From: a candidate division KSB1 bacterium
Lineage (GTDB): Bacteria; Electryoneota; RPQS01
Reading direction: 5' to 3'
Assembly (NCBI GenBank): GCA_016214895.1
Contig: JACRMR010000003.1
Location: 310,001 to 374,000, forward strand
DNA: 64,000 nt
Made by a program: the position numbers and the translations under genes. The notes beneath the pieces are model-generated. The model was not told where the DNA came from and did no database searches. It saw nothing but the letters and a program-made list of their open reading frames with translations. Positions 1 through 12,594 of this stretch are shown piece by piece; the first letter of the stretch is position 1, and every line of letters starts with the position of its first letter.

Positions 1-967
1 AGCCGCCGTCCGCGGGCGAGAACTCGCGAACCCGTTGCAGCTTTTGCGTCCGCGGCTCTCCGGTTGACCAGTCCGCGACGAAGAACTCCGCGGCGTAGCC
101 GTCAAACCCGACGCCCAGCGCGAGTTTTTTCGCGTCGGGCGACCAGGCGAGACCTTCGATCCATCCGTAGGGCGACGGCGCCTGTTCGCGCCAGAGCGAG
201 TCCTCCAGTGCGGAGATGGCCTTGGTTGCTCCGTCGTAAATATCGACCCGGGACCAGCCCTCGTTGGTCACGAGTTTGGAATTCGGTGTCGTGATCATCG
301 CGATCCGCGACCCGTCGCGCGTCACGGCGAACTCGCGAATGCTCCGCTTGTCGTTCACGAGTTCTTCGGTTCGCCATGTTATCAGGTCCAATCGGTACAA
401 GACGGAGATTTCGTCAACGCCATCACCGTAAGTGACGTCCTTGAATTTCTCGCGCAGACTTTTCCACTCATCGCCGATGTTGTCGTCGCTGGTCGTGTAG
501 TACAACGCCTTCCCGTCCAACGATAGCTTGAAGGCATCGATCCCGTCCTTCAGCCGTGTGACGGCCTGCGCCTCGCCGCCCTCGATGGAGACTCGCCAAA
601 CCTGCGGCTTATGATTCAGGGGCGGGTCCGCCTTCTCCTCCCCGCGGCTGGCGGAGAAGAAGATGCTGCGGCTATCGGACGCCCACTGCGGCCCGGCGTC
701 AGCTCCCGGATCAAAGGTCAGGCGGCGCGTTTCGCCGGTCGCGGTCCTCACGATCCAGAGTTCGGTATTGCGGGACTCCGCCGGCGGCTCCCAGCGCATC
801 TCGGTGTAGGCCACCCAGTTCCCATCCGGGGAAATCACGGCACTGGTGATGTAGGCTTGCGTGAAGTAATCGTCCAGCGTGATGTCATGGTCCCTCACCG
901 CTGCGCTGAGGGCACTGGCGAGCAGGCAGAACAAGACGGCGACGAGGCGTGGAACCGGGTAAAGCAT
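1..967 (-). CDS. S9-family (prolyl oligopeptidase-like) peptidase, N-terminal part, cut by window edge
   Basis: The reading frame stays open from the left edge to an ATG at 967 and gives 322 residues without a stop. It begins with a signal peptide (MLYPVPRLVAVLFCLLASALSA) and continues as a beta-propeller with repeated 'SPDGNWVAYTE', 'WASDSRSIFFSA', 'RDGSRIAMIT' and 'WSPDAKKLALG' motifs. These are the PD40/WD40-like blades found ahead of the catalytic domain in secreted dipeptidyl peptidase IV and acylaminoacyl peptidases. The alpha/beta-hydrolase domain with the Ser-Asp-His triad would lie left of the window and is not seen, so activity cannot be judged. A stand-alone TolB-like propeller is possible but less likely given the family pattern. 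The gene faces away from the FG-GAP gene across a 289-bp spacer. Confidence 0.75.
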   Translation of the reverse strand, partial: MLYPVPRLVAVLFCLLASALSAAVRDHDITLDDYFTQAYITSAVISPDGNWVAYTEMRWEPPAESRNTELWIVRTATGETRRLTFDPGADAGPQWASDSRSIFFSASRGEEKADPPLNHKPQVWRVSIEGGEAQAVTRLKDGIDAFKLSLDGKALYYTTSDDNIGDEWKSLREKFKDVTYGDGVDEISVLYRLDLITWRTEELVNDKRSIREFAVTRDGSRIAMITTPNSKLVTNEGWSRVDIYDGATKAISALEDSLWREQAPSPYGWIEGLAWSPDAKKLALGVGFDGYAAEFFVADWSTGEPRTQKLQRVREFSPADGG

Positions 968-1256
968 GGTTGGAATCTGATGATTTTGAAGCAGTGAACA
1001 CACAATCAAGTCCTCAGGGAAAGGTACGAACCTCTCCGTAGAAACGCAATCATTGACGCCGCGCCGGGTCGAATCCATAGTAAGATTGAAAAAAATTCGT
1101 ATATTGCGCTTCAGTGTATCCTGGCGACGTGCGCCGGCGCGATCAAGCATAGCATATTGTAATTAATCACGTTACTGACGATCATCTGTTCAATGACGTC
1201 AGTGAGGAGTCTTGGCGAACAGGGTACTGGTCACGATGCCAAAGCAGAGGTAAACG
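968..1256. other. Divergent intergenic region with an inverted repeat
   Basis: This spacer separates two divergent genes for exported proteins, so it should hold both promoters. It contains an A-rich stretch around 1086-1105 (TTGAAAAAAATTCGTATATT) and a 7-bp perfect inverted repeat, ACTGACG at 1174-1180 and CGTCAGT at 1197-1203, which includes the palindrome TGACGTCA at 1194-1201. The repeat could be an operator or an mRNA hairpin ahead of the FG-GAP gene. No convincing -35/-10 pair with correct spacing was found. Confidence 0.3.
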
Positions 1257-4200
1257 ATGAAGCAGCACACTTCGAGACTACTGCTGGCCGCCGCCGGGCT
1301 TGTGGCTCTGGTGACGATTGCCCGTTCGACCCCGGTTCTTTTCTGGGAACTGGCGGATCGCACGCAGGACGGCCAGATGACAATGTTTAATCCGTCAGCA
1401 GGGGACGGCGATACCGGGATTCCGGTTTACGGCGGCGGCGACCTTGACGGTGACGGCAAGATGGACGCGATTCTGTCGGCGATAACCGGCGACGGCCGCC
1501 TCGGCGACCGAACCTCGTGCGGTGAGTTGCATGTTCTATTCGGGGTGGACTCGATTCGCGGGCTGGTGGATTTCGCGAATTATGATGGGGTCTATTCCAA
1601 CCTGCTGACGATTTGGGGTCGCAGTCGGAAGGATTATTTTTCTTCGAATGCGAAGACCGGCGATCTTGACGGCGACGGGACGCAGGATCTGATCGTGGGT
1701 GCGATGTGGGCGGACACGCTGGGCCGGCAGGATTGCGGGTCCGTGTATATCATCTGGGGCGGCGCTCACCTTCGGGATCGATTCATAGATCTGGCGAGTT
1801 CCGCCGACATGACCGAGTTCGAAATCACGACGATCACGGGCGCGCAGGCCGACGACAAGTTGGGGGTCTGGATTTCCACGGGCGATGCGGATAATGACGG
1901 CGCGATCGACGTGCTGATCGGCGCCCCGCGCGCGGACGGTTATCAGAACGCGCGTCAGCAGAGCGGCGAGGTCTATCTGTTGTTCGGGCCGTTTGCCCGG
2001 CTCGACCACATTGATCTCGCGAACACGACGCATCGCCGCACGATCATCTACGGTATCGACGCCGACGACCAGATGGGTAACACCGTGGAGTTGGATGATA
2101 TCAACGGCGACGTGTACGACGACCTGATTCTCGGAGCGGGCGCGTATCGCGTGGCCCGTCTTGGGGATACGAATGTGGACTATCCGTTCGAGACCGGTGG
2201 CGCGGGCGATGGTCCGCTGAACAACCGACCCGAGGCCGGCGAGTTCTATATTCTACCCGGACGCGCCATTTGGCCGGACACGATCGACTTGCACGCGGGC
2301 ATGCCCACGGGCAGCACGGTCGTGTGGGGTGCTTACGGCAATTCGGGGCCGGAAATCGGCGGCGACGAGCTGGCCGAAGAGATCGTGACCGCGGACATCA
2401 ACGGCGACGGCATCCACGACTTGATCGTCGGCGCGTTTCGCGCGGATGGCTATTACAATGATATCTTCTGGGCCGGGAACTGCTACGTCTTTTACGGACG
2501 CTACAACTGGTTTTCGTCGTGGGACTTGCAGTCGGGCCTGCCCGATTCGACTTCGATTATCTGGGGTGGGGGGGAAGACTGGTTAGTCGGCGACTCGAAC
2601 CCTTGCGGTGATCTGAACGGCGACGGCTATTTCGATATCTTCGCCGCGGCGGTGCACGACGGCGGGCCGTACAACATCTATAAATCAGGATGTGTGCGCG
2701 TCGTCTATGGCGGTCCGCAGCTCCTTCCACAACTCATCGACCTGGCCAGTCCTCCGCTTTCCATCGGCAAAGTTCCGGCGATTCAGGGAGCGGAGGAGAG
2801 TGACCTGTTGGCCTATTGGTGTACGACGGGCGACTTCAACGGCGACGGCTATTGGGATATCATTCCCAATGTAATGCACGGTGACGGCCCGAACAACGAG
2901 CGGAATAACGGCGGGGACTTCCACATTCTGTCCGGCGAGTGGTTCACCCGTCATCCCGGCAAGCCGCGCTACTTCACCGCGCTGCCGTTGGTTGATCGTG
3001 TCCAGCTCGAATGGTTTGATAACGGCGAGGCGGGCACGGATCACCACGTGGTTTTCCGGCGGCTCGATTCGGTCAGCACCTTCGATTCGATTGCGACGGT
3101 GCCCTATCCCGGGCATCTATTCCTCGATACGACCGTCACCAATCCGAATACGTACGTTTACCGGATTACTGCGGTTTCCGCTGCGGGCTTTCCCTCGAAT
3201 CCGTCGGATCCGGTGGCCGCCACGTTGGGCCTCAACGTCGGCAGCGACGTCCCGCTGGTAGTCAACGGGATTCACTGGACATTCTACGGCTCGGAAGCCT
3301 ACAATTTCTGGAATGACGATGTGCTGATGGGCGCCGACACGTTTGACTTCTGGGATCTCTATTCGACCGGCACGTATCCGCCCGGATTGATTCCGCGCGG
3401 GTTTGGCCCGGATAGTCTTCCGGCTGCGATCTTAAATTCGCGTCGCGTGATCTGGGTGTTGAACGGCTATGATCCGGCGGATCCGGACACGAATGACGGT
3501 ACGATCCTGCGTGGATTCGGCAATGTGCTCGACGCTTATCTGCAGAACGGCGGCGAGCTGTTGGTCATCGGAAAAGAGTTGAACGACTTCATGCCGCCGA
3601 CCACGCTTCGGGACTACGCGCACGTCGTTGGCTCGGGATTTGACAACTCGGTAACGACCACGAACGCACTGGTTGCACTCCATCCCGGGCTCTCCGATAT
3701 CGCCAAGCGCGCCGGCGGCGCGAACGCGGACAATCTCGCTCCGCTGCGAATCGATGTGTCGGGCTGTACGCTGCCACTCTACAAGTTCGACAATGTAGTT
3801 CCGCAGGAGTTGATGGGCATTCTCTCCCGCGCGGCTCCGCCCAATTTCTACAACACGTGCCTGATTAGCCACCGGCCCTACCGTGCGGACCAAACTCCGC
3901 TGCGGCAGAGTCTGGACTACATCTATGATAACCTGTTGGGCCGCTATCCGGCTCCGACGGGGCTGACGGCTCAAGCGGCGGACACACAGATTGTCTTGAA
4001 TTGGGTGCTTCCGACGAGCTTCAGCTACACCGGCATGCGCGTCTTCCGCCGCCGTGCCGATGGCCAGGGTCCGGTCGATACGCTCGCGGTCGTGAACACT
4101 CCGGGCATTGCGTACGCCGACGCAACGCATAACCGCTACGAGACGTACGATTACTGGATCTGTTCTGTGCATGGCGACGGTCGAACATCGCTCCCCAGCG

Positions 4201-5150
4201 ATACCGTTCAAGGCTTTGCACCCGGCGCTCCGTCGGTCGGTGACATGTTGATCGTGAACGGCATGGACTGGACCGTTTATGGTGCGGAGATCACTCCGTT
4301 CTACACGGACAACGTAATTCAGGGCACCCGACCGTTCCGCTTCTGGGACCTGTTCACGACCGGGAGTTATCCGCCGGGCTACACACCGGATGGACACGGC
4401 ACGGACAGTCTGATGGCGGCCATCTGGCAGTCGCGCCAGACCGTGTGGTTATTCAACAATTTCGGTGGCGATCAGGCCGCGTTTACGGCGATGTTGCCCG
4501 TGCTCAATCTCTATCTGGACAGCGGCGGCAATCTGCTCATCATGGGCAAGGAGTTGAGCACGTCACTGGGCGCGGAGCTGGAATCCCGTTTGCAGTTGAC
4601 GTCGTGGCTGACGGCGGTGGATTGGTTAAACACCGATACGGCGCGCAGCGAGCACCCGGCCCTGCTGGATTTCGGGAAACTCAATGCTTCGCAAATGTCC
4701 CTGTGCCCGGAGTTCACGCTGGCCGGCTCGCCGCTGGTCCAGCCACTCTATCACCGGAACTTCAATGCCGCCGCGGTGATCGGGGCGGCGGCGCGGCCAA
4801 CTCCGACGGCGGCGTACAACCTGATCATGCTTTCGATTCGACCGTACCGCGTGATCGGCGCGCAGTTGCGTTCCGCGATGGAAACCCTGCTTACCGGATT
4901 CTGGGATCACACGTTGGTCGATCCGGTTGAACATCTGACCGCGGCTCGGAGCGGCGGCGCCGTCGAGATACGCTGGTCGGCCCGCGTGGGAGCGACGGGT
5001 TACCGCGTCTGTCGCCTGTCGGACTGGAATGATCTGGTGAGTTCGAGTACGATCATCGGCACCACCGGATCGACGTCGTTTCTTGACACTGCTCCGCTGG
5101 GCAGCGGGGACCAACGGCGGTACTACCTTGTGTATCCGATCCTCCCCTGA
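1257..5150 (+). CDS. Secreted FG-GAP (integrin-alpha-like) beta-propeller protein with fibronectin domains and a duplicated C-terminal domain
   Basis: A protein of 1297 residues with a signal peptide (MKQHTSRLLLAAAGLVALVT), preceded by AGAGG six bases before the ATG. Seven calcium-loop motifs of the form DxDGDGxxD or DxNGDGxxD start near residues 60, 134, 208, 279, 378, 449 and 523, the number expected for one complete seven-bladed FG-GAP propeller. A fibronectin-III-like stretch follows at about 580-650, another at about 895-960 and a last one at about 1225-1297. Between them a domain of about 210 residues occurs twice (from about 664 and about 995). Both copies have 'VNGxxWTxYG', 'FWDLxxTGxYPPG' and 'GGxLLxxGKEL'; the last motif recalls an alpha/beta amidotransferase-like fold, which is a guess. 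Unlike other secreted proteins in the window it has no C-terminal sorting domain. It is probably a cell-surface or extracellular adhesion protein. Confidence 0.8.
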   Translation: MKQHTSRLLLAAAGLVALVTIARSTPVLFWELADRTQDGQMTMFNPSAGDGDTGIPVYGGGDLDGDGKMDAILSAITGDGRLGDRTSCGELHVLFGVDSIRGLVDFANYDGVYSNLLTIWGRSRKDYFSSNAKTGDLDGDGTQDLIVGAMWADTLGRQDCGSVYIIWGGAHLRDRFIDLASSADMTEFEITTITGAQADDKLGVWISTGDADNDGAIDVLIGAPRADGYQNARQQSGEVYLLFGPFARLDHIDLANTTHRRTIIYGIDADDQMGNTVELDDINGDVYDDLILGAGAYRVARLGDTNVDYPFETGGAGDGPLNNRPEAGEFYILPGRAIWPDTIDLHAGMPTGSTVVWGAYGNSGPEIGGDELAEEIVTADINGDGIHDLIVGAFRADGYYNDIFWAGNCYVFYGRYNWFSSWDLQSGLPDSTSIIWGGGEDWLVGDSNPCGDLNGDGYFDIFAAAVHDGGPYNIYKSGCVRVVYGGPQLLPQLIDLASPPLSIGKVPAIQGAEESDLLAYWCTTGDFNGDGYWDIIPNVMHGDGPNNERNNGGDFHILSGEWFTRHPGKPRYFTALPLVDRVQLEWFDNGEAGTDHHVVFRRLDSVSTFDSIATVPYPGHLFLDTTVTNPNTYVYRITAVSAAGFPSNPSDPVAATLGLNVGSDVPLVVNGIHWTFYGSEAYNFWNDDVLMGADTFDFWDLYSTGTYPPGLIPRGFGPDSLPAAILNSRRVIWVLNGYDPADPDTNDGTILRGFGNVLDAYLQNGGELLVIGKELNDFMPPTTLRDYAHVVGSGFDNSVTTTNALVALHPGLSDIAKRAGGANADNLAPLRIDVSGCTLPLYKFDNVVPQELMGILSRAAPPNFYNTCLISHRPYRADQTPLRQSLDYIYDNLLGRYPAPTGLTAQAADTQIVLNWVLPTSFSYTGMRVFRRRADGQGPVDTLAVVNTPGIAYADATHNRYETYDYWICSVHGDGRTSLPSDTVQGFAPGAPSVGDMLIVNGMDWTVYGAEITPFYTDNVIQGTRPFRFWDLFTTGSYPPGYTPDGHGTDSLMAAIWQSRQTVWLFNNFGGDQAAFTAMLPVLNLYLDSGGNLLIMGKELSTSLGAELESRLQLTSWLTAVDWLNTDTARSEHPALLDFGKLNASQMSLCPEFTLAGSPLVQPLYHRNFNAAAVIGAAARPTPTAAYNLIMLSIRPYRVIGAQLRSAMETLLTGFWDHTLVDPVEHLTAARSGGAVEIRWSARVGATGYRVCRLSDWNDLVSSSTIIGTTGSTSFLDTAPLGSGDQRRYYLVYPILP

Positions 5151-5172
5151 GAGTCCCCGCCTGCCCCGGTTG

Positions 5173-5200
5173 TTGACGTACATTTCGGATAATCTATATA
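5173..5200 (+). promoter_or_regulatory. Sigma-70-like promoter TTGACG-N16-TATATA before the glycosyltransferase operon
   Basis: TTGACG lies at 5173-5178 and TATATA at 5195-5200. The -10 box ends only three bases before the ATG at 5204, so a start site seven bases further on would fall inside the annotated gene. Either translation begins downstream (a TTG at about 5251 precedes the conserved [10 protein letters not shown]) or the true -10 is GATAAT at 5188-5193. Confidence 0.4.
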
Positions 5201-5203
5201 CGC

Positions 5204-6001
5204 ATGTCTCGACCCTCCTTTGACCGACTGAACGAGCGCCCTGAGCGCAGCTTGCGGAAAGTAATTTGCATCATGCCCGCGTACAATGCGGAGCTGACGG
5301 TGCGGAAGACGTTCGAATCTATTCCGGCGGGCTGCATTCAGGAGTTCATCTTGACGGATGATTGCAGCCGCGACCGGACGGCGGAGATCGCGGAATCGCT
5401 GGGCATGACGGTCATTCGCCACACGCAGAATCGCGGCTACGGTGGGAATCAGAAGACGTGCTATGATGCGGCACTCGATCGCGGCGCGGATGCCGTGGTG
5501 ATGATTCACCCGGACTACCAGTACGATGGTCGGGTGACGCCGGCGGCGCTGTCGTTTCTGCAAACCGGGATTTGCGACGTGATTCTGGGGTCGCGCATTC
5601 GCACGCGCCACGAGACGCTCGCGGGCGGCATGCCGGTGTACAAGTACCTCAGCAATCGCGCGCTGACGACCTTCGAGAACGTCTGTCTCGGCCAGAATCT
5701 GGGCGATTTTCACTCCGGGTTTCGCGCCTATGCGCGGGAAGTTCTGGAAACCGTGGATTACCGCAACAACTCCGAGGACTTTGTCTTCGACACGGAGTTC
5801 CTGGCGCAGGCGGTCTATCATGGGTTTCGCATCGGCGACATTCCGATTCCCACCCGCTATTTTGACGAAGCCTCGTCGATCAATTTCAAGCGCAGTACCA
5901 AGTACGGTTTGCAAACCGTCGGCGTGATGGGCAAGTTTCTCTTGCAAAAGATGGGCGCGGCGCGGTTCTCGTTATTTGAACCCGTTAAGTCAGGCGAATG
6001 A
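5204..6001 (+). CDS. Family 2 glycosyltransferase (dolichol-phosphate-mannose-synthase-like)
   Basis: A 265-residue GT-A fold enzyme predicted to transfer a sugar from a nucleotide-sugar donor, probably to a lipid or cell-surface glycan. It opens with the GT2 signature '[12 protein letters not shown]', followed by 'TDDCSRDRT', the nucleotide-binding segment 'NRGYGGNQ' and the metal-binding region 'HPDYQYD', which stands where DPM1-type enzymes have a DxD. The late motif '[12 protein letters not shown]' is also typical. No transmembrane helix follows, so it is a soluble or peripheral enzyme. The stop codon overlaps the next start (ATGA), so it is translationally coupled to the polytopic membrane protein downstream. 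Acceptor and donor cannot be told from sequence. Confidence 0.85.
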   Translation: MSRPSFDRLNERPERSLRKVICIMPAYNAELTVRKTFESIPAGCIQEFILTDDCSRDRTAEIAESLGMTVIRHTQNRGYGGNQKTCYDAALDRGADAVVMIHPDYQYDGRVTPAALSFLQTGICDVILGSRIRTRHETLAGGMPVYKYLSNRALTTFENVCLGQNLGDFHSGFRAYAREVLETVDYRNNSEDFVFDTEFLAQAVYHGFRIGDIPIPTRYFDEASSINFKRSTKYGLQTVGVMGKFLLQKMGAARFSLFEPVKSGE

Positions 6002-7554
6002 TCGCGCCGGGCAAGTCCATTCCACTCTGGCGTAACCGGCCGTATCTGTACGCTTCGCTGGCGCTGGTGGCGCTGGCGTTGTTCTACAATCTGATTCGGC
6101 CATGGGGGATGGAGGAGGATTACTGGGAGACGACCGCGGCGGTGCGGGCGGTGGCGGAGCATCCGCTGCATCCGGTCAATCCCCTGATCGGGCTGGGCGA
6201 ACACACCAGCCCTCGCTTTGTGCCCTACACAATCGTGTGGGGTGTTTTTATGCGCTTGACCGGGCTCGATCAGCTGACCGTGATGCTCTTCGCCGCCCTG
6301 ACGAATCTGGTCATCCTGCTGAGCGGCGTGTATCGCTTCGTGTCGCGTCAATGGCGGCGCACCGACTTGCCGCTGTACGCGCTCGGGGCGATGCTCTTGC
6401 TCTGGGGCAAGGGCTATACGCAGGCGAACGCCTACCAGCTCGAGTTGCTGCTGGTGTCGCTGCCGTTCACCGGAATCTTCGCGTTTGCGGTTTGCTTTCA
6501 TGCCTTGGCGAGTTTGCGCTCGTATCTCGACGAGCGCCGCTGGAGCGGCTTGCTCGGTTTCGCGCTGCTGTCGGTAATCGTCTTCATTTCGCACCCAATT
6601 ACGGCGTTGTTCGCCTTTGCCGGCGGTTTCGCGATGTTGTTGGCGGAGCGCCGTTGGGGTCAAGTGATCGGGTTGCAGGCCGTGCCGCTGCTCGCACTCG
6701 GCGCGGCGCTGGTCTGGCCGTACTTTGACTATTGGACCGTGCTGTTCAAAGGGTCCACCGAGTCGTGGTTCTATATGCCGATGTTTTCGAATCGCCCGCT
6801 GGCGATCGGGACCGCCTTCGTGGGTGCTCCGGTCCTCGCTTATTTTGCCTGGCGGCGCGAGCAGCTGTTTCTGGTTTACGCGGCGATTCTCTGCGGGATC
6901 GCCTATCTGGTCAGCGACGTACTGCAGGTGCTGATCGGTGCGCGCTTCCTGTTCTGGATGATGGTGTACGTGCAAATCGCGGTCGCGATTTTTGCGTTGG
7001 ATCGCGGATTGCTGAAGTGGTCCCGGCTGCGCGAATCGCTGCGCGGCGACGGACTCGTGTTCATTCTGGTGTTCGTCGTCCTGCTGCCCTGCTTGGCCTT
7101 TCGGGTCAATGAGCTGCGCAAGTATGCCATGCTGGGAATTCGCGAGGATCAGTCCGGCGAACCGTCCACGCGGGTCGCGGACCCGTTCTTCTTTCTCGCG
7201 CAATCTCTGAAGCCGCACGAGATCGTGATGGCGGATTTGATCAGCGGCTGGCCGGTACCGGCGATCAGCGGTGCGCGGTTGGTGGCGCAGGCCAAAGGCA
7301 ATCCGCTCATGCAGCCGGAAATCGAGCGCCGCCGGAGGGACGTTCTGGCCTTCTATGAGACTCCGCTGACGCTGGAGCAGCGCTCGCGCACGTTGCGGCA
7401 ATATCAATGCACGCACATCCTCTGGAGTGACCTGGAGGCGGAGCATTGGGACGCGCGGCTTCGCGGGCAACTCGATACCCTCGGTGAGCGTGTGGTTTCA
7501 GCGGGCCCGGTGACATTGTACAGGGTAACACTACCAGCAATTTCGACACCATAA
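5998..7554 (+). CDS. Polytopic membrane protein, GT-C glycosyltransferase-like
   Basis: A 518-residue protein with roughly ten to eleven hydrophobic helices over residues 15-380 and a soluble C-terminal tail of about 130 residues. The first extracytoplasmic loop carries the acidic motif 'GMEEDYWE' soon after helix 1, the place where GT-C enzymes (ArnT/PMT-like) keep catalytic acidic residues. GT-C enzymes take the sugar from a polyprenyl-phosphate donor, and a GT2 of the type encoded just upstream (four-base overlap) commonly makes such a donor. This fits a pair that decorates an envelope glycan or protein. I did not recognise a named family; a flippase or O-antigen ligase-like role is also possible. 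Confidence 0.6.
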   Translation: MIAPGKSIPLWRNRPYLYASLALVALALFYNLIRPWGMEEDYWETTAAVRAVAEHPLHPVNPLIGLGEHTSPRFVPYTIVWGVFMRLTGLDQLTVMLFAALTNLVILLSGVYRFVSRQWRRTDLPLYALGAMLLLWGKGYTQANAYQLELLLVSLPFTGIFAFAVCFHALASLRSYLDERRWSGLLGFALLSVIVFISHPITALFAFAGGFAMLLAERRWGQVIGLQAVPLLALGAALVWPYFDYWTVLFKGSTESWFYMPMFSNRPLAIGTAFVGAPVLAYFAWRREQLFLVYAAILCGIAYLVSDVLQVLIGARFLFWMMVYVQIAVAIFALDRGLLKWSRLRESLRGDGLVFILVFVVLLPCLAFRVNELRKYAMLGIREDQSGEPSTRVADPFFFLAQSLKPHEIVMADLISGWPVPAISGARLVAQAKGNPLMQPEIERRRRDVLAFYETPLTLEQRSRTLRQYQCTHILWSDLEAEHWDARLRGQLDTLGERVVSAGPVTLYRVTLPAISTP

Positions 7555-7558
7555 CAAC

Positions 7559-8383
7559 ATGTATCCGAGAACTGCACGAGCAACCAAAGAGCACTTAAGG
7601 CACAAACGGGAGCGTGAGGTATCGCTCGCCATGTCCGCTGTGTCCGAGATCCTTCAGGCGGAAGGCCGGCTGGGCGCGCCGGACTTCGCCGTGATGGAGT
7701 TCGGTTGTGGGGATGGCTTCCAGATCCCGCACCTTCGGCAGTTCGGCAAGGTTTCGGCGTCTGATCTCTACACCAGCGACGGCATCCGCGCCATGCCGGA
7801 CCTCGAGTATCACGAATGCCGGATCGAGCGTACGCCGTTCCAGACCGGGCAGTTTGACCTGATCTATTCCAATCAGGTGTTTCAGGATATTCCGGAATCT
7901 ATTCTGCCGCAGGTGTTTACCGAACTCAAACGGATCGGGAAACCGGGTTGCATCTATGCCTTTACGGTACCGACCAATCATTGGCTGATTCTCCGTATTC
8001 CCGCGCATTACTGGAATAATCTGCGCTTCGTGTTGCAGCGCATTCGTCACGGCGACAAAGGCCTGGTCCCGGGCAGCACTCACTTCGCGACGCAGACCAG
8101 CGGAGCCGTCGAAACACGGCAGAAGCGAAGTCTGGCAAGCAAACTATCATTCCTGCTGCTGCCCTCAGGCATCGGTGGCTATCCGGGGTTCTGGAATGCG
8201 TTTCGCAAGATGAGTGTGCGGTCATGGATGAGGCGCCTCGAGGCGCTCGGATTTCAGCGTGTTGATGTGCGGAGACTATTGGTGTATTCTCCGTCAGAGT
8301 GGCCAATCATGCCTATCAATACATGGATGACTCGACTGGGGATCTGCTCCAGCGCCCTGATTGTTTTTCGTGTGCCTCGATAG
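7559..8383 (+). CDS. SAM-dependent methyltransferase (class I)
   Basis: A 274-residue protein with SAM-binding motif I 'VMEFGCGDGFQ' near residue 45, an acidic motif II region, and 'FDLIYSNQVFQDIPE' as the post-motif III strand, as in Methyltransf_11/25 proteins. The C-terminal part has a hydrophobic stretch and several basic residues that may contact a lipid-linked substrate. It lies five bases after the membrane glycosyltransferase-like gene, so it is probably the third gene of one operon and may methylate the same glycan. The substrate is unknown. Confidence 0.75.
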   Translation: MYPRTARATKEHLRHKREREVSLAMSAVSEILQAEGRLGAPDFAVMEFGCGDGFQIPHLRQFGKVSASDLYTSDGIRAMPDLEYHECRIERTPFQTGQFDLIYSNQVFQDIPESILPQVFTELKRIGKPGCIYAFTVPTNHWLILRIPAHYWNNLRFVLQRIRHGDKGLVPGSTHFATQTSGAVETRQKRSLASKLSFLLLPSGIGGYPGFWNAFRKMSVRSWMRRLEALGFQRVDVRRLLVYSPSEWPIMPINTWMTRLGICSSALIVFRVPR

Positions 8384-8602
8384 CCGGACCATGCCTCTCG
8401 TTTGGCTCCGAAATTTTGGTGTCAGCGGACCTGATCTAAGGCGGTGAGGCGTGAAAACAGCGGTAAAATCATGTAAATAATGTGGATAACGAGTTGTAAT
8501 ATATAAGCTAAATATTTTGAATAGTTTAGAAATGAGAATATGACCAATTGACAACTATTTCGACTTCGCTGTGGAAACGAAAGTCATGGATATCATTAGG
8601 AC

Positions 8603-8631
8603 TTGCGGATCACAGTGAAAGCATGTATATT
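8603..8631 (+). promoter_or_regulatory. Candidate promoter of the act-cox operon (TTGCGG-N17-TATATT)
   Basis: TTGCGG at 8603-8608 and TATATT at 8626-8631 are separated by 17 bases. Transcription from here would give a leader of about 215 bases before actA. Its -10 matches the TATATT seen at other promoters in the window. Confidence 0.45.
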
Positions 8632-8813
8632 CTCGCGAATTTAGCACATTTCTCGGGTACCCCTCCAGTCGGATTGCGTCCACCCAGCACCATCATTGAT
8701 TCATTGGCCGGCAAGTCCGGGAGCTCTTCCCGGATTTTGCTTAGTTGGGGACGCCGTTTGCGCAAAATTTCACGTTCTTGTTTGTATCCTTCGAACCTTC
8801 CTGCATGACCCAT
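8610..8813 (-). CDS. Possible small basic protein of unknown function
   Basis: An open frame of 67 codons (start MGHAGRFEGY, end ARIYMLSL). Codon choice is ordinary and the composition is charged and protein-like (EREILRKRRP, KIREELPDLP). An AGGAG lies very close to the ATG, closer than is usual for a ribosome binding site. The frame runs antisense to the leader of the act operon and covers its candidate promoter and attenuator, so both readings cannot be fully right. No family was recognised. Confidence 0.25.
   Translation of the reverse strand: MGHAGRFEGYKQEREILRKRRPQLSKIREELPDLPANESMMVLGGRNPTGGVPEKCAKFARIYMLSL
8716..8734 (+). terminator. Intrinsic-terminator-like hairpin in the act operon leader
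   Basis: TCCGGGA at 8716-8722 and TCCCGGA at 8728-8734 form a perfect 7-bp stem with loop GCTCT, followed at once by TTTTGCTT. It lies between the candidate promoter and actA, so it could act as an attenuator of the respiratory operon or end a short leader RNA. Confidence 0.5.
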
Positions 8814-8851
8814 CTCTCCTGCACCAGTAATCGCGTCCGCGCGGAGGTGCG

Positions 8852-9357
8852 ATGAATCGTAACGTGTTGGGGGCGGTCTATGCCGTCGCGATTCTCGCCT
8901 TCGGCTACTATTTATGGGGAAATGTGATCTGGTCGAACAAGGGCTACGCTCCGGCGCAGCCCATTCCGTTCAGCCATAAGATCCACGCCGGTACGAATCA
9001 TATTCCCTGCCTTTACTGCCACACGAATGTGGAGCGCTCGCCGCACGCCACGATTCCGGCCCTGAACATCTGCATGAATTGTCACGGCGTGGTGGCCGTG
9101 GACAAGCCGAATATTGTGAAGCTGACCGAGCTGTACAATACGGGCAAGCCGGTGGAATGGGTTCGCGTTCACAATCTGCCGGATCATGCGTTCTTTTCGC
9201 ATCAGGCCCACATCGCGAAAGGGTTTGATTGCCAGGAGTGCCACGGTGATGTGGCTCAGATGGACGTGGTGCATCAGGCGAAACGACTGCGCATGGGCGA
9301 CTGCATCACTTGCCACCGCCAGAACGAAGGACCGACGTCCTGCAACACATGCCATCA

Positions 9358-9361
<4 letters not shown>
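8852..9361 (+). CDS. actA: Alternative complex III subunit ActA, pentaheme cytochrome c
   Basis: A 169-residue protein with an N-terminal membrane anchor (residues 5-25) and five CxxCH heme sites: CLYCH, CMNCH, CQECH, CITCH and CNTCH. ActA of known alternative complex III enzymes is likewise a pentaheme cytochrome. It takes electrons from the iron-sulfur subunit ActB on the periplasmic face and passes them to a mono-heme cytochrome or the oxidase. It is the first gene of the respiratory operon. Its TGA overlaps the ATG of actB (ATGA at 9358), which supports the shorter actB start. Confidence 0.93.

Positions 9362-12593
<3,232 letters not shown>

Positions 12594-12594
<1 letters not shown>

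Larger units (their letters stand above)
8384..8851. other. AT-rich intergenic region ahead of the respiratory operon
   Basis: The stretch 8460-8640 is clearly richer in A and T than its surroundings and carries the only clear promoter-like sequences before actA. Downstream of them the leader contains a terminator-like hairpin (8716-8734). A possible small gene on the other strand (8610-8813) overlaps both. No RNA gene was recognised. Confidence 0.5.

Noticed and set aside
5857-7470. Long antisense open frame of 537 codons opposite the GT-C-like gene
   Set aside because: Its product is full of Gln, Arg and His with no hydrophobic core or domain. Such frames arise opposite high-GC genes, and the sense strand encodes a clear membrane protein.
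8548-8808. Plus-strand frame in the act leader as a leader peptide
   Set aside because: No ribosome site, no conserved feature and no regulatory codon run; it overlaps the promoter candidate.
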